Shown here: piece after piece, positions 44,335-54,480 of the stretch
Numbering within the stretch: position 1 is the first letter of the stretch
Layout: every line of letters starts with the position of its first letter
Notes under the pieces: generated by a model
What the model was told of the DNA's origin: nothing
Seen by the model: only the letters and a program-made list of their open reading frames with translations
Database searches by the model: none
Position numbers and translations under genes: made by a program
From: Aristolochia californica
Lineage: Eukaryota; Streptophyta; Magnoliopsida; Piperales; Aristolochiaceae
Length of the DNA stretch: 64,000 nt
Reading direction: 5' to 3'
Assembly (NCBI GenBank): GCA_029961685.1
Contig: JARWKL010000003.1
Coordinates: forward strand, 14,141,282-14,205,281

Positions 44335-44768
44335 TGTTGGAAGATAGGGTTCAAGCCCACACGACCAAGGAAGGCCCACATATCTAAGAGTATTATAAGA
44401 TGGGCCAAATGACCAAAGAAGGCCCACAAGATGGGCGCAAGCCCATAAGAAGTAGAACCCACAATGATTACCATGAGCTGGCATCCTTATCACTTCAGTT
44501 GGAAGATCAAGAAGGACTCAAGAAAGTATCTTTATCTAATGGTCATGTCCTATAAGAGTTTTAGTTTAAGTTAGGTTTGTTTTTTATATATATTGAGCTG
44601 TTTAATTATGCTAGGACTTATCTTTAAGTGTTAGAGCTTGGGTGTAATTGGAACAAAGGTAGTTTTATTGTAATTGGACTCTACTACCTTCCTCTATTAT
44701 AAATAGAGGTTCATATACTCTAATTATAATAAGTCAATGAAGTTTTTCTCTTTCCCATAAATTCAACA
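44335..44768 (+). repeat. 3' LTR of A2
   Basis: 434 bp near-copy of the 5' LTR; the two differ at a modest number of positions by eye. Confidence 0.92.
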
Positions 44769-44962
44769 TTTACCATCATGCCATCATTACATGTGGGTCT
44801 ATGGGCCTTCTCTTTGATATGTGGGCCTTGAGACTGTCTTCTATATCTCTTGGATGTGTGGGTCTTCCTTGGTCTTATGGGTTTGGGCCCATCTTTTAAT
44901 ACATTTGGATATGTGGGTCTTCCTTGGTCGTGTGGGCTTGGGCCCTATCTTACAACACACAG

Positions 44963-46020
44963 TTAATGGCAAAGGGTTATACTCAGTCATATGATATAGA
45001 CTAGATGAAACTTTTTCTCCAATGGCTAAGCTGAATTTTATATACATATTAATATCTCTTCCTTCTAATTTTGAATGGTGTCATTTTCTAAAAATGTCTT
45101 CCTTAATGGTGATTTATCTGAAGAAGTCTATATGGTTCAACCAATTGGTTGTGGTTGAGGATGAGAAAGTATGTCTACCCCAAGAAGGATATTTATGGGG
45201 TGAAATAGTCACCTCGTGGTTGGTTTAATAAATTTACTATTTTTGAGATACGACTTGGTTTTAAATATGCGAGAGTGATCACTATTTTTACAAAGCATAC
45301 AAAACAAGGCATGAAACTTATGGTAGTCTATGTAGATGATATCATCATCATAGGGAGTGATTTAGTAGGCATTCAACAGGTCATATAAATTTTGAAAAGG
45401 AGTTTCAAACTAAAGATCTTGGTTTATTAATGTATTTCCTTGGTATAGAAGTTTTTTGATCTAGTCATGACTTTATTCTATCTCGAAGACAATATGTGCT
45501 TGACTTGCTCAAAGAAACTGAGATGCTTGGTTTAAGCTAGCTGATACACCTATGGAATCAAACTTTAAATTATCTGATGAGTCTAGGGTCAATGTTGATG
45601 TATGGAAGTTCCAATAGCTAAGAATAATTATTTATCTCACAGTTACAAGGCCAAACATATCCTACGCAGTTAGTGTTATCAACTAGTTTATGCATCAACC
45701 AGATAGTCTCATTGGCTGGCCTTACAAATAATCCTTCGGTAATTCAAAGAAAAATTCACGTCAAGGTCTATTATATAAGTGTCATGGGGACATCAATATT
45801 GCATATTTGTAGAAGCAAATAGGGCTGGCTCCCCTAATAATGTAAAATCTACCTTTGGTTCTTGCACTACAATAGGAAGTAACTTCGTCACTTAAAGAAG
45901 CCAAAAAAGTGTGGTGGCTAGATCCAGTGTTGGACTCAAATATAGGGTCATAGCACATGCAATGAGTGAATTGTTGTGGCTCGGATCTCTAATGACGAAA
46001 CTTGGTTTTCCAAAAAGCAA
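44963..46020 (+). pseudogene. copia-5 reverse transcriptase and RNase H (heavily decayed)
   Basis: The plus strand shows DETFSPMAKLN (45005-45035), a FLNGDLSEEVYMVQP-like block (45095-45145), VVYVDDIIIIGSD near 45330-45362 (catalytic YVDD kept), YFLGIEVF near 45435, and TRPNISYAVSVIN near 45645-45680. RNase H ends with an EYRVIAHAMSELLWL-like block near 45940-45985 and KLGFPKS at about 46020. Stops and frameshifts are frequent. It continues the pol cut at 39210. Confidence 0.85.
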
Positions 46021-46920
46021 GCCTCAAACTTGAAGTTAGAAGAGCTTGACAGTGGAGAGATCAAGTTCACGATGTACGTTCAAAAAATCCCTATTTCTCT
46101 CACATTTTGTGAACTCAATGAGCTATTGGGGACCCCCGATGACAGGTTGAAGAGGTATGGCAAAGAGAGTTGGCTTACCAACCTTAGTGATGAGTGGGCC
46201 CAATCCCTCAGAAATGCTTTCACCCTCATTTTTTGTCAAATGGCCAAAAGCTCCTATGAGATAAAAATCAAAGACTTGGTTATGGAGCATCACCTCTACT
46301 TGGAGATAGTTACTCACATACTCAATTCAAGGAAGGGCACCTTCTCATGGTTGAAAACCTCAAACATATTCTGAATGTGAACCTTGACCCAACGGGTGGA
46401 AAAAATTTCAGCTACTTCATGCTACATCAGATGGTAGATAGATGTAGCTAGCAACATAGGAGTTGTTGGTATTCCTCTTGGACAACTCATTAATCTCATC
46501 CTACAGTGTCACCGTCTTAGTAAAGAAAATGATGATCGGCGAACTCAAAGTTAGCAAATTAGGATTTAAAAAAGTGTGTGGCCGGTGGATATCTAAGCAT
46601 AGTAGGAGAATCACTCAAGAAAGTGAGTATTCAGGTGATAAGCGTAGTCCCGACCCAGAGACAACGAAACAATATGCCTTCATGAATAGGAAAAAAACTT
46701 GATGCATCCTTTAGCACTGACCATCTTACACGACTTGAGGATGATATGGCTGATGTCAAGGAAACACTTGTAAACATCAAAGTAGCCCAAGTTGAAATCA
46801 TGGAAGAATTGAAGGAAGTGAAAGACCTTCTCTACTCAGATCAAGTGTCGTGCCTCCCCGCATCTGCCGTCACCCTTGGCTTAGTACCCACCTATCCACC
46901 TTTTGACCTAAGATTAACCT
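46021..46920 (+). pseudogene. putative plant transposon-protein-like fragment with a helical tail
   Basis: A frame running to 46374 shows KLEELDSGEIKFTMYVQ, ISLTFCELNELLGTPDD and a long helical part. This pattern recalls the uncharacterised plant transposon protein domain found in gag-like proteins (PF20167 type); that is a judgement from memory of the family style, not a search. A broken continuation to 46920 has a heptad-like ADVKETLVNIKVAQVEIMEE stretch. Two or more frame breaks are present. The frame's apparent ATG lies in copia-5 sequence and is not a real start. Confidence 0.45.
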
Positions 46921-47451
46921 GATTTGCACTTACCTTGTAATTAAAAGTTGACGATCACATTATGTGTCTCTTGTAATCTTTTTGGAATATGAAATGAAAA
47001 TACTTGTGCAGTCTTTTACATTGAGCATCTCTTTCTTTATTATCTAGTCTTTTTTTTTCAATGACAAAAATAAGGGGAGAACTCACAAAGTGGGAGAAAA
47101 CATAAAAAAGGAAGAATTCCTAAACCAATATATGTGCACAAATTAAGGGAGAGAAATAATAGTTAATATTTTAAATCTAATCATATTTGGGATTATGTTT
47201 GTAGTTTCTATGAGTTAGGTTTTGTCTTCATAAAAAAGGGGGAAATTGTTGACCTAGGTTGACCTTCATCCATAAGTTGATGATAACAAAACTTAACCAA
47301 ATTGAGCTAATATTTGCAACTCAAGCATTTCATGTGTTCCCTTCAAGAGATACAAAACTAAGGTCTTTGTAAAAGAATTGGAAAATTCAATACAAGACCT
47401 CGACCCATATGAATTGTCAAGTCTTCTTGAAGAAGCATCTACAAGATGTTG
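46921..47451 (+). other. non-coding, with a polypurine-tract-like end
   Basis: AT-rich. At about 47233-47250 the sequence AAAAAAGGGGGAAAT is followed by TGTTGACC, which looks like a polypurine tract and LTR start for the element carrying the 46021-46920 fragment. No partner LTR was found. Confidence 0.45.
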
Positions 47452-47987
47452 ACCCAGGTGGCCGAGGGGAGGGTTGAATTTAGTTTTTAGAAATAAAAAA
47501 ACAAGTGTACACAAAATAAAATATGTGTAAATTCAAGTAAAGAAAGATAAATTCATGCACCACAATGAACAATAAATTTTTATTATCGATGTTCCCCTAT
47601 TTGTACTTCCCCGTAGTTGACACCCAAGAACCCGTGCTTCAAAAATTCCACTAATATAAGCTCTATTGGGTTGGAATTACACAAAAGAGAGTTTGGATCT
47701 CTTTTAAGCCACATGTATGCTCAAATGCACGATTACAACCAATCTCCCTTGAGATTGAGCTAGATTCTACCTCTAACAAGCTCATCAATCTAGATTCAAG
47801 GTTCTAGATGAACCTTTCAAATTAAAAAAGAAAATTACAAGAAAATAGAAAAGCTTACATCTTTGATCTTTGGAGACATAACCTTCTCCTTTGCACCAAC
47901 CTTCCAACCTCATAGCATAATGAGAATGAATTAGAGCTAGTTTGATTGAATGTAAGGAGTAGGATTGAGGAAGGGTGAAAGGATTTA
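47452..47987. repeat. dispersed repeat D, copy 2
   Basis: Aligns by eye with 18806-19284 and its continuation at 22536, starting TGTTGACCCAGGTGG. It is cut on the right by the copia-3 LTR. Confidence 0.6.
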
Positions 47988-48595
47988 TGTTGGATTTAGG
48001 ATTCCTTTTCCATAATTTTGAGGAAGAGAAAGAAGAAAGAAAAAAGAAAAAAGGGAAGAAGAGCTCTCGGGTAGAGAGAAGAAAAAATAAAAGAGCAAAG
48101 AGAGTTGCGCCAAGCAAAGAGAGAGAGAGAGAGAGTAACTCGAGAATGAGATGTGTAACTTGATTAATTTTGAATTACAACACCTCTATTTATAGTAGAG
48201 GAGGAGGTAGAGTCCTTATACAATTAGCTTTTCATTCCTAATTACATTCCAACTCTAACTCTCTAAGATAAGTCTATTTAAATCAAACTACGAGAAGTAG
48301 AATATGAGTTGAACTAGAACTCTTGTTTTTTTCACGTGACTATAGGGGAGAAGGCCAGCTCGTAGCCTTATCCTTGCGGGTCCCTCGTGATCCTCCAGCT
48401 CATCTTGATAAGGTTGACAGCTCGTGACATATTTGTGGGTCCCACTTGATCTTCAAGTCTTCTAACTCAATTTTGCTTGTGCTTCTTGATTCCTTAACTA
48501 GTGCTTGCTTGGGTGAGGACTCTTCTTGGTGTCCCATGTCCTCTAGGACTCTTCTTGGTGTCTCACGTCCTCAAGGTGGGTCCCACATTGTAACA
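47988..48595 (-). repeat. 3' LTR of copia-3
   Basis: 608 bp, TGTTGGATTTAGG ... TTGTAACA, with GA-rich and CTCTATTTATAGTAGAGG (TATA-like) blocks. Its start is like the copia-1 LTR; its other half differs. Confidence 0.82.
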
Positions 48596-49892
48596 CTCTC
48601 TCTCAAACTGGGGGTGAGAAGACATCATAAATGCCTAGCTTGCTGCATATGGTAGACATGATCTTGTGAGAATGTCTACAACTTGATTTTGTGATGATAT
48701 ATGCTTCAGAGATAAGAAACCAGCTTGGAACTTTTCTCGTATAAAATGGCAATCCACTTCAATATACTTTGTCCTTTCATGGAAGACTGGATTCGATGTA
48801 ATGGTAATTGCTGCTTGATTGTCACAGTATAGATTTATTGGAACTTCTTTGTAGAATCCCAACTCAGTGAGAAGAGATTTTATCCATATGAGTTCACTAA
48901 CAGTGTGTGCCATGGCTCTGTATTCTACTTCTGCACTCGACCGTGCTACTACATTTTGCTTTTTTCTTTTTCATGTAACCAGATTTCCTCCAACCTTCGT
49001 ACAAAATCCCGAAGTAGATTTTCTATCATCTGGGGATCCAACCCAGTCTTCATCTGAGAATCCTTCGATGTTGAAGTGACCATGATTTTTATATTGAAAC
49101 CCCCTTCCAAGAGCTCCTTTCAGATATCGTAGTATTCTTTCAAGTGCTTGCCAATGACTAAGTTGTGGCTTGTGCATGTATTGACTTACCATACTTACTG
49201 CGTATGAAATATCCGGCCTTGTTACACACAAGTAAATAAGTCGTCCCCCTAGTCTTTGATATTTTCCAATATCTACATCTTCTCCATTGCCTCCACATAA
49301 TTTTGTATTTGAATCCATAGGAGTGTCTGCTGGTTTGCATCCCATCATTCTTGTTTCTTCTAGTAGATCCAGAGCATACTTCCTTTGGGATAGGACAATC
49401 CCATGTCTGGATTGTAACACTTCAATACCCAAGAAATATTTGAGTAATCCAAGATCCTTCATCTTGAATTTTGTACATATTTTCTCCTTTGTTTTCTGAA
49501 TGCCCTCAAAATCACTTCCAGTTAAAATAATATCATCAATATATACAGCTAGAAACACCTTACCTCTCGCTATATTTTCAATAAATACTAAGTGATCTAC
49601 AAAGCATCTATGAAAACCGGCCGGTCTGATGGCTTGACTAAATTTCTCAAACCATGCCCGAGGGGATTGCTTTAGACCATATAGAGATTTTTTAAGGCGG
49701 CATACAGACTCCCCCTCAACCACATACCCAAGTGGTTGTTGCATGTAAATTTCTTCTTTAATATCACCATTTAGAAATGCATTTTTTACATCCAGTTGAT
49801 ATATTGGCCATGATGAATTAGCTGCTAGAGATAATAGGATACGTATTGAGTTCATTTTTGCCACTGGAGAGAAGGTTTCTTCATAATCAATT
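48596..49892 (-). pseudogene. copia-3 RT and RNase H (5'-truncated element)
   Basis: A 297-codon frame (49864-48971) is the best RT in the window: LDVKNAFLNGDIKEEIYMQQ, CRLKKSLYGLKQSPRAWFEK, VYIDDIILTGSD (catalytic Y-x-D-D intact), YFLGIEVLQSRHGIVLS, RPDISYAVSMVSQYM and GFSDEDWVGSPDDRKSTSG. After a break the frame 48913-48635 gives the RNase H end with YCDNQAAITITSNPVFHE. Everything upstream of ETFSPVAKM is missing, cut at 49892 by copia-4. Confidence 0.93.
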
Positions 49893-51013
49893 CTTCAAGC
49901 TGGAGAATAGATATCAAACAATCTCAGCTTCTCACTCAAGGATACATGTTCACGTTTCCCCAAAGGCTTGGTAAATATATCACCAACTGGTCTGAAGACT
50001 TTACATAAGGAGTTACCACCTTCCCCTGCATAACTGCATCTCTAATGAAGTCGCAGTCAACCTCTATATGTTTCATTCTCTCATGGAATACAGGGTTGTT
50101 GGCAATAAAAATGGTTGTCTGGTTATCACAATTCATAACCATAAGGTCAGGTAACATAAAACCAAACTCAAAAAGCAAAGACTAAATCCACATAAGCTCA
50201 CTAACTATATGAGCCATTGATCGATACTCGGCCTCTGCACTGGACCTAGCCACAACTGTTTGTTTCTTACTTTTCCAACTTATCAAGTTGCCTCCAACAA
50301 AACAGCTGTAACATGATGTAGAACGTCTATCCATCTTATACCCAGCATAATCAGCATCAAAACACCCAAGTACATCAATTTTCCCATTATGAGTATACAG
50401 AAGACCTTTTTCCAAGTACACCCTTCAAGTACTTCAAAATCCTCTTAGTAACTTCTAAATGGACTTTTTGAGGATTTTCCATGAACTGGCTCACAACTCC
50501 CACAGGAAATGAAATATTCAGCCTGGTAACTGTAGCATAGATCAATTTACCTACTAACCGTTGGTATTGAATTTTATCCTTGAGTGTAGGACCCTGGGTG
50601 CCATACTGCTATAACATATCCAATATATATTTTCCCTGAGAAAGAACAATACCTAGCTTGCTACGAGCGACTTCAATGCCAAGGAAGTACTTGAGAGAGT
50701 CCAAATCCTTTGTCTAAAAATGTGGGGCCAGATATTGTTTAACTTCTGTAATACCATCAAGATCATCACCAGATAACATAATGTCATCCACATAGACAAC
50801 CAAAATCACCACACCAGTCTTCCTTTCAAATAGGAACATAGAATGATCACAATGACTCCTATAGAACCCAAATTGTAGTACCACATCTCTAAACATTTCA
50901 AACCAGGCTCGTGGACTCTGTTTAAGTCCATAAATAGCCTTTTGTAGCTTACACACCTTTTCTGTCTCATTAAAAGATTCAAATGCTCTCTGATTGACCA
51001 GCTGCCTTCTCAT
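49893..51013 (-). pseudogene. copia-4 RT and RNase H fragment (different lineage from copia-3)
   Basis: RT part 51013-50714: KLQKAIYGLKQSPRAWFEMF and VVYVDDIMLSGDDLDG (YVDD intact). After breaks the RNase H part at 50421-50182 has FDADYAGYKMDRRSTSCY and ARSSAEAEYRSMA; then 50178-49936 has NCDNQTTIFIANNPVFHERM. It lacks everything upstream of the RT middle and has no LTR. It abuts copia-3 directly at 49892/49893, an illegitimate junction or an old insertion with lost ends. Confidence 0.88.
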
Positions 51014-52285
51014 GAGATCTTCTTCGCTTTACTCATCTTTTCAAAATTCTCTTCTAGTTTTGCAAGTTAATGTTGCATCTATTTCCCTTTAGATGTTTTA
51101 GGCCTCATCTCTTTCTCCTTTAATAAACTTGGAACCACATCACAACTCACCAAATGCCAAAAAGGAAAGAAAATAAAGTCAAAAAATAAAACAGATATGC
51201 AAGGTTATTTTTATAAAATTCTCAAATTTTTAATTTTTTTAAAGTCAACATTCTATCACCGCCACTGAGTTTCCTTTTTCAGAGTGCTAGTTGCTCCACT
51301 CATTCCTTGATGTATGTTTCTAAAGGAGGGTGTTATTTCTTAAATTCCTCACCCATACTGTGCATTAATGCTAATGTCATCTTCCAAAGAGATTACAAGG
51401 ACAAGTACTACAAAAACATACTACCTCTTGGACAAAATATGCTGAGGTGAGAAAGTGTTTGTCTTAGGAAATTGCAGATGGACATTGTTAACACTGGGAT
51501 GATGTGCAGCTTTTACCATGGGGAGACAAGATAACAAGCAAATCTTTAAGATTTTTCTCACCAATTGTTGTATGGAACAAGTTTAATTCTACCCATGGGA
51601 AGCATGAAATTTTATATGAAGCATTCGTGGATTACTTTAAGATAGGTTAATGTGTGGTCTTCTTCATTTTGGTTCATATATTTCAGCTATAGTACAAGGA
51701 TTTAACATTAAATATGAGAAGTAGTTACTGCTTTTGAATGAAGTAGTGACAGCTTGTGTTGTGAAAATAATTATAAACTTCATGTGTTTAGCCATTATGT
51801 TACTTTTCTAAGAGACATTCATGATCCAATCAGGCCAATGGAACTGGAGTTGAAAACTTGACTGTTCAAAATATCAGAAAGAACCCAGTCAATTTAGTTT
51901 GTTCAAACTAATGACGTACTTCAGATCAATTTGGTTTTTGAATTGTTACACGAAGTGAACAAGGCTATGTTGTCAGGTGATTGAACGAAAGCTTTGTTAC
52001 TATTTTAGTTATTGATGAACATGACTTTGTGAGGAATTCCCTCAAGAGGAAAGGGTTTCTCCAGTCAAAACTTCAGTTAAGTGCTTTCAGTGAGGAAGAT
52101 TGGACTTTTCTTGAAAGAGGTCTATAGTGCAGTTCCTTATGTCCAGTCAAGGCTCCTCCTAAAGAATCACTAGGAAAAGGGGAGCAACCCTAACAGTTTA
52201 GTTAATTTCGTTATTCTAATTATGTTAACTTAAATTGACTTAGAAGGTTAGTAATGTTTCAAGAAAATGTAGTTCATCCTTTTGT
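51014..52285. other. no recognised feature
   Basis: AT-rich unique-looking sequence. Frames are short and I saw no repeats shared with the rest of the window. It might include intron or flank of the gene whose possible exon lies at 53204-53308. Confidence 0.5.
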
Positions 52286-52794
52286 GGAATATAAGATATT
52301 ACTGTTATGTCAGTTTGTGTAATTGTTTTTTTTATGAAAAGTGATTTCATTAAGAGAAAGAACCAAAGGAAACAAGAAAAAAAAGGGGAGCTAACCCCTA
52401 ACAACTAGAGATTGCAATGAAGTTCCCTGCTTGAACAAAATATCGGCCACAAAATTTGCTTCTCGGGATGTGAGACAAAAAAATAATCAAGCAAGCTGAC
52501 AATTTTTATAATTTAAAAAAAAATGTCCCAATGACGCCACGAAGGCACTGAGGAATGCCCACTCCAGCAGATCACCACCTTAGAATCTCCCTCGATATGA
52601 ATGGGGCAAGTGCAGTGATCGTGGAAAATATGGAGCCCATTAAGCAGGCCATGGAGCTTGGCCGTCGTGAAATCCGTAATACCGAGAGGGCTGGCGAAGG
52701 AGACGATCTAGTTCCCAAGAGAGTCACGAACAACTCTGCCAAAACCTGCTAACCTAGGAATATAAGATATTTCTGTTATGTTTGTTTGTGTAAT
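52286..52794 (-). mobile_element. 5'-truncated L1 LINE with a 38-bp flanking duplication
   Basis: The insert (52324-52756) starts with a poly-T run on the plus strand, the poly-A tail of a minus-oriented LINE. On the minus strand 52750-52530 encodes an L1-type RNase H piece: AGFGRVVRDSLGN, then FASPLGITDFTTAKLHGLL and IHIEGDSKVVICW, with a stop. The flanks 52286-52323 and 52757-52794 are 38-bp direct repeats with three mismatches. A third related copy starts near 52911, so part of this may be an older tandem repeat. Confidence 0.8.
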
Positions 52795-53203
52795 ACTCGA
52801 AGTCCTGAAAATCAAGCTTTGATGTTACTCCAAACATTATATGAGAAAATCTTTTTTTTTATATTTTAAGAAATCTGAAATCTACCTCTTATGGTCATCA
52901 TTTTCTGGTATATAAGATATTTCAGCTATGTCTGTTCATGTAATGATACTTAAAGTCCTAAAAATCAGGCTTTGATATTATTCTGAACATTATAATGAGA
53001 AAATATGTTTCTTTGATATGTTAAGAAAGATATCAACCTCTTATGCTATGAATTTTAGACCAGAAATCTCTTTCTGTGATATGTTAAGAAATTTGTAGCT
53101 ACCTCATTTAGTATGAAATTTAAGCACTCCAATGCATAGGTATCTGACTAAATGTACTTTTAAAATCCTCAGGTATTACAACTTTTATTACTACAAATGA
53201 CAG
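52795..53203. repeat. degenerate roughly 155-bp tandem repeat
   Basis: The stretch TATAAGATATTTC ... AGTCCTGAAAATCA ... ATGAGAAAAT from 52759 recurs from about 52911 with moderate divergence. Phrases with TATGTTAAGAAA recur twice more up to 53100. No coding content. Confidence 0.6.
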
Positions 53204-53308
53204 GCATGGCTTGAATTAATGGATGAAGCACGTGTTGAGCAAGATGAGTCTCAAATTGTCTGAAACTATGAAGCACAACATAGATATCTGGCATGGAGAG
53301 CAGAAAAG
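53204..53308 (+). pseudogene. possible host-gene exon remnant
   Basis: A 105-base segment of exactly 35 codons is bounded by AATGACAG on the left and GGTATAT (donor-like GT) on the right. It reads AWLELMDEARVEQDESQIV, one TGA, then NYEAQHRYLAWRAEK. The stop could come from CGA (Arg). The composition is coding-like and unlike the transposon frames nearby. I do not recognise the family, and no adjoining exon was found. Confidence 0.35.
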
Positions 53309-53703
53309 GTATATCCATATATATTTTATACATTAACTACCAAAATTAATTGTTATATGAAGACTAGTTTTCCAAATATGGACCTATTTTGCTCCATTTC
53401 AAGACATGGCCACAGTAGGGCTATCTTTGTCCGATTCACGTGACACTAAGAGAGGACTTGGGGAGACATGGGAAGAGCCCCCTACCTGTCCCTTCTTCAT
53501 CTTTGTATGGAGGAGAGTAAGGGGTGAAGAAGTCGGCCCCATAACCCCTCTTTTTCTCTTAGCAGTGGCAGCATGAGCTTGGCAAAAAACCTTAAGACAA
53601 AACTCATTTTGCCAAACTGAAATCGATCCCAGTACTCATTTATAGGCTAAAGAAAGTTTTGAGGTGTTTGGGCGTTGAATCTTGACAAAGTACACATAGA
53701 AGG
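53309..53703. other. no recognised feature
   Basis: Unique-looking sequence with no open frame of note and no repeats matched elsewhere in the window. Confidence 0.5.
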
Positions 53704-54480
53704 TGTTGAATTTCTGAAAAAGAGAAAAACTTCACTAACTCGATGTAATTTGAGTATATGAGCCTCTCTTTATAATAGAGAAAATAAGTAGAATCTAATT
53801 ACAATTAAACTACTCTTATCCCAGTTACACCCAAAGTTAAACATTAAAAGATAATTCCTAGAACAATTGAACAACTGAACATATTTAGAAGATTAACATA
53901 ACTAAAACACCCTTAAAATGAGATTTTTCTGTGAGACCTACTTCCATAATAATTTTGGCTATGTAAGATTTCTAGTAGTTGTAAAGTCATGTGAGACTCT
54001 TCCATAGCTGCTCTTCGACACTTTTTTTTTTGAAAATGATGTATATATTAACAAAAAGAATTACAAAGAAATAGGAAGTAAATCCCTAACAACAAGAGCT
54101 GCACTTCGACACTCCCCTTCAAACAGGAATTTATAACTTCAATTTGCAATGGAAATGATTATTGGTCTTCAAATTTTTTTTGTTAAAAAAAATTATTTAC
54201 AAATGCAATTTTTAATAGATGCAAAAACTTCATCTTTTGTGCTCCCCCTTTCTGGCATATTTTGGTTACATAAAAATTACCACAACATGTAGAATTCTTC
54301 ATTGTAGATTATACTACTACTTTTCAAACAAGGAATTCGGAAGGAGGTGCAACCACTACAACACTCAACTTCCAATCTCATCCCATACTTCTCCTTCTAC
54401 TTTCCCCCTCAAGCTGGGAGGTATTTTCCCCCTCCGACGGGAAGATGTCTCTCCTCTAAGACGACGATGGTTGACAAAAC
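53704..54480 (-). mobile_element. B-family relic B4 (3' LTR and part of the interior)
   Basis: LTR 53704-54020 (TGTTGAATTTCTG ... TTCGACA) matches B1 and B3. The interior start (54113-54420) matches 29563-29800, including ACATAAAAATTACCACAACATG. The 5' LTR and rest are missing: L1 sequence begins at about 54480. A 74-bp LINE tail sits at the LTR/interior border. Confidence 0.82.
54023..54096 (-). mobile_element. very short 5'-truncated LINE tail with a 17-bp target duplication
   Basis: It begins with a T run (poly-A on the minus strand) and resembles the 52324-52440 LINE 3' end (GAAAATGATGTATATATTAAC, ACCCCTAACAAC-type phrases). The flanks AGCTGCTCTTCGACACT (54006-54022) and AGCTGCACTTCGACACT (54097-54113) are a 17-bp duplication with one mismatch, typical of LINE insertion. 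Confidence 0.82.

Larger units (their letters stand above)
42048..44768 (+). mobile_element. non-autonomous LTR retrotransposon A2, complete
   Basis: 2721 bp with perfect TTTAC target duplications (42043-42047, 44769-44773). LTRs are 42048-42477 and 44335-44768. The primer site reads AGGTATCAGAGC (first base changed), and GCTTGAGGGGGAG precedes the 3' LTR. The interior is non-coding with a 58-bp array. It is the cleanest full copy of family A and serves as its reference here. Confidence 0.95.
39211..44957 (-). mobile_element. non-autonomous LTR retrotransposon C (host of A2)
   Basis: The 3' LTR is 39211-39639; the 5' LTR is 41795-42047 plus 44774-44957, split by A2. Flanks are CATAG (39206-39210) and CACAG (44958-44962), a target duplication with one mismatch. 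The minus strand has TGGTATCAGAGC at 41783-41794. The interior is non-coding, with a 58-bp array at about 40010-40385 in inverse orientation. Net size is about 3.0 kb. It splits copia-5 just before RT. Confidence 0.9.
41795..44957 (-). repeat. 5' LTR of C (split by A2)
   Basis: Pieces 41795-42047 and 44774-44957 together align with 39211-39639. The TTTAC at the break is duplicated by the A2 insertion. Confidence 0.88.
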
